Shown: positions 6,029-6,493 of the stretch, piece after piece
How positions within the stretch are numbered: position 1 is the first letter of the stretch
Layout: each line of letters begins with the position of its first letter
Assembly: GCA_905236255.1 (NCBI GenBank)
Contig: CAJOPK010000232.1
Location: 1 to 6,493, forward strand
From: an uncultured Selenomonadaceae bacterium
GTDB lineage: Bacteria; Bacillota; Negativicutes; Selenomonadales; Selenomonadaceae
Length of the DNA stretch: 6,493 nucleotides
Direction: 5' to 3'
Position numbers and translations under genes: made by a program
The notes under the pieces: model-generated
The model's database searches: none
Told to the model about the DNA's origin: nothing
Seen by the model: the letters and a program-made list of their open reading frames with translations, nothing else

Positions 6029-6493
6029 AATCAATTTGTACGGAAATTACTTCAAACAAATTGCCGCCTTCAAAAAGAATTGACTTCATCAATCCGGCAT
6101 TTTCTCCGGCTTCAACATCGCGGGGCATATCGCCGACCATGATTGCATTTTCGGGGTTTATGCCGAAATCTTTGCAGGCTTTCAAAATCATTCCGGGCTT
6201 GGGTTTTCTGCAGTCACATTCGCAACGATATTTTTCAATTTTCGCCTGCGGGTGATGAGGGCAATAATAAAAGCCGTCAATATGCGCGCCGAATTTTTTT
6301 AAATCGTCTTGCATGAAATTGTGAAAATTTTCCACGTCGCTCTCTTCAAAAAGTCCCCGCGCAACTCCGCTCTGATTCGTAATCACGATAACTTTAATGT
6401 TGCGATCGTTTAAAAATTTTACGGTTTTCGGCGCGCCTTCAATCCATTCAAATTTTTCCGTTTCGCACAAATAATCTTTATCGACGTTTAAAG
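6027..6493 (-). CDS. gmhB: D-glycero-D-manno-heptose 1,7-bisphosphate 7-phosphatase (GmhB-like HAD-IIIA), 5'-truncated by the window edge
   Basis: GmhB is a cytoplasmic enzyme that removes the 7-phosphate from heptose 1,7-bisphosphate on the way to ADP-heptose or GDP-heptose, for LPS core or other surface glycans. The frame is open to the right edge. The first visible residues, LNVDKDYL, match the segment just after the catalytic DxDGT motif in this family, so roughly 10-15 residues including the nucleophile lie outside the window. The TTG at 6470 is therefore internal, not the start. Visible motifs are VITNQSG (HAD motif II, near 6386-6366), the zinc loop with CPHHP (6263-6249) and CECDC (6224-6210), RKPKPGM with the motif III lysine, and MVGD followed by an acidic residue (motif IV, near 6140-6117). 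The zinc loop separates it from most other HADs. The related histidinol-phosphatase domain of HisB is the main alternative, but the neighbours give no histidine context. The visible 154 codons suggest a short protein of about 165-170 residues, a little shorter than the E. coli enzyme. Confidence 0.85.
   Translation of the reverse strand, partial: LNVDKDYLCETEKFEWIEGAPKTVKFLNDRNIKVIVITNQSGVARGLFEESDVENFHNFMQDDLKKFGAHIDGFYYCPHHPQAKIEKYRCECDCRKPKPGMILKACKDFGINPENAIMVGDMPRDVEAGENAGLMKSILFEGGNLFEVISVQID

Noticed and set aside
6468..6470. TTG as the start of the GmhB-like gene
   Set aside because: The frame stays open to the window edge, and the upstream residues LNVDKDY match the family just after its catalytic motif. 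The gene is truncated, not started here.
1..6493. CRISPR arrays, tRNA or rRNA genes, insertion sequences, phage genes
   Set aside because: I saw no spaced repeat array, cloverleaf, ribosomal RNA sequence, transposase or integrase motif, or long terminal inverted repeats. Nearly all of the window is accounted for by the minus-strand genes.

Overview
The window reads as a piece of a bacterial chromosome. It is fully packed with co-directional genes on the minus strand, so transcription runs right to left. Base composition is moderately AT-rich, with runs of A and T between genes. Each start has a strong Shine-Dalgarno sequence (GGAGGT, GGGGAG, GGAGGG, GAGGGGG), and two genes start with GTG or TTG. 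This style, together with a heptose-bisphosphate phosphatase gene that suggests an LPS-type heptose pathway, fits a diderm Firmicute such as a member of the Negativicutes. That assignment is inference, because no rRNA or other taxonomic marker is present.

Layout from right to left. (1) 6493-6027: the 3' part of a zinc-binding HAD-IIIA phosphatase of the GmhB type, whose start lies beyond the right edge. (2) 6026-5887: a 140-bp gap with AT-rich inverted repeats, two copies of CTGCAAAAAA, a CCGG-flanked imperfect palindrome and an extended -10 promoter. (3) 5886-4243: a 547-residue Hsp70-family protein with an intact ATPase domain and a beta-sandwich-like C-terminal region, but no helical lid. 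(4) 4220-3405: a 271-residue exported class C (e(P4)-type) acid phosphatase. (5) 3359-105: a 1084-residue protein with a J-domain-like N-terminus lacking HPD, two tandem CxxC/CxxC zinc ribbons, and a long beta-rich C-terminal half with fibronectin-III-like modules. (6) 104-10: an AT-rich hairpin and a good sigma-A-type promoter, followed by the first three codons of a further minus-strand gene that runs off the left edge.

Genes 3 to 5 are separated by only 22 and 45 bp and follow one promoter, so they are probably one transcript. The most interesting element is the pairing of a lidless Hsp70 with a giant J-like/zinc-ribbon/FN3-like protein. This suggests a dedicated Hsp70 machine with its own non-canonical partner, distinct from the housekeeping DnaK-DnaJ-GrpE set. 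The exported phosphatase between them has no obvious mechanistic link and may simply share the transcript. GmhB appears to belong to a separate upstream transcription unit.
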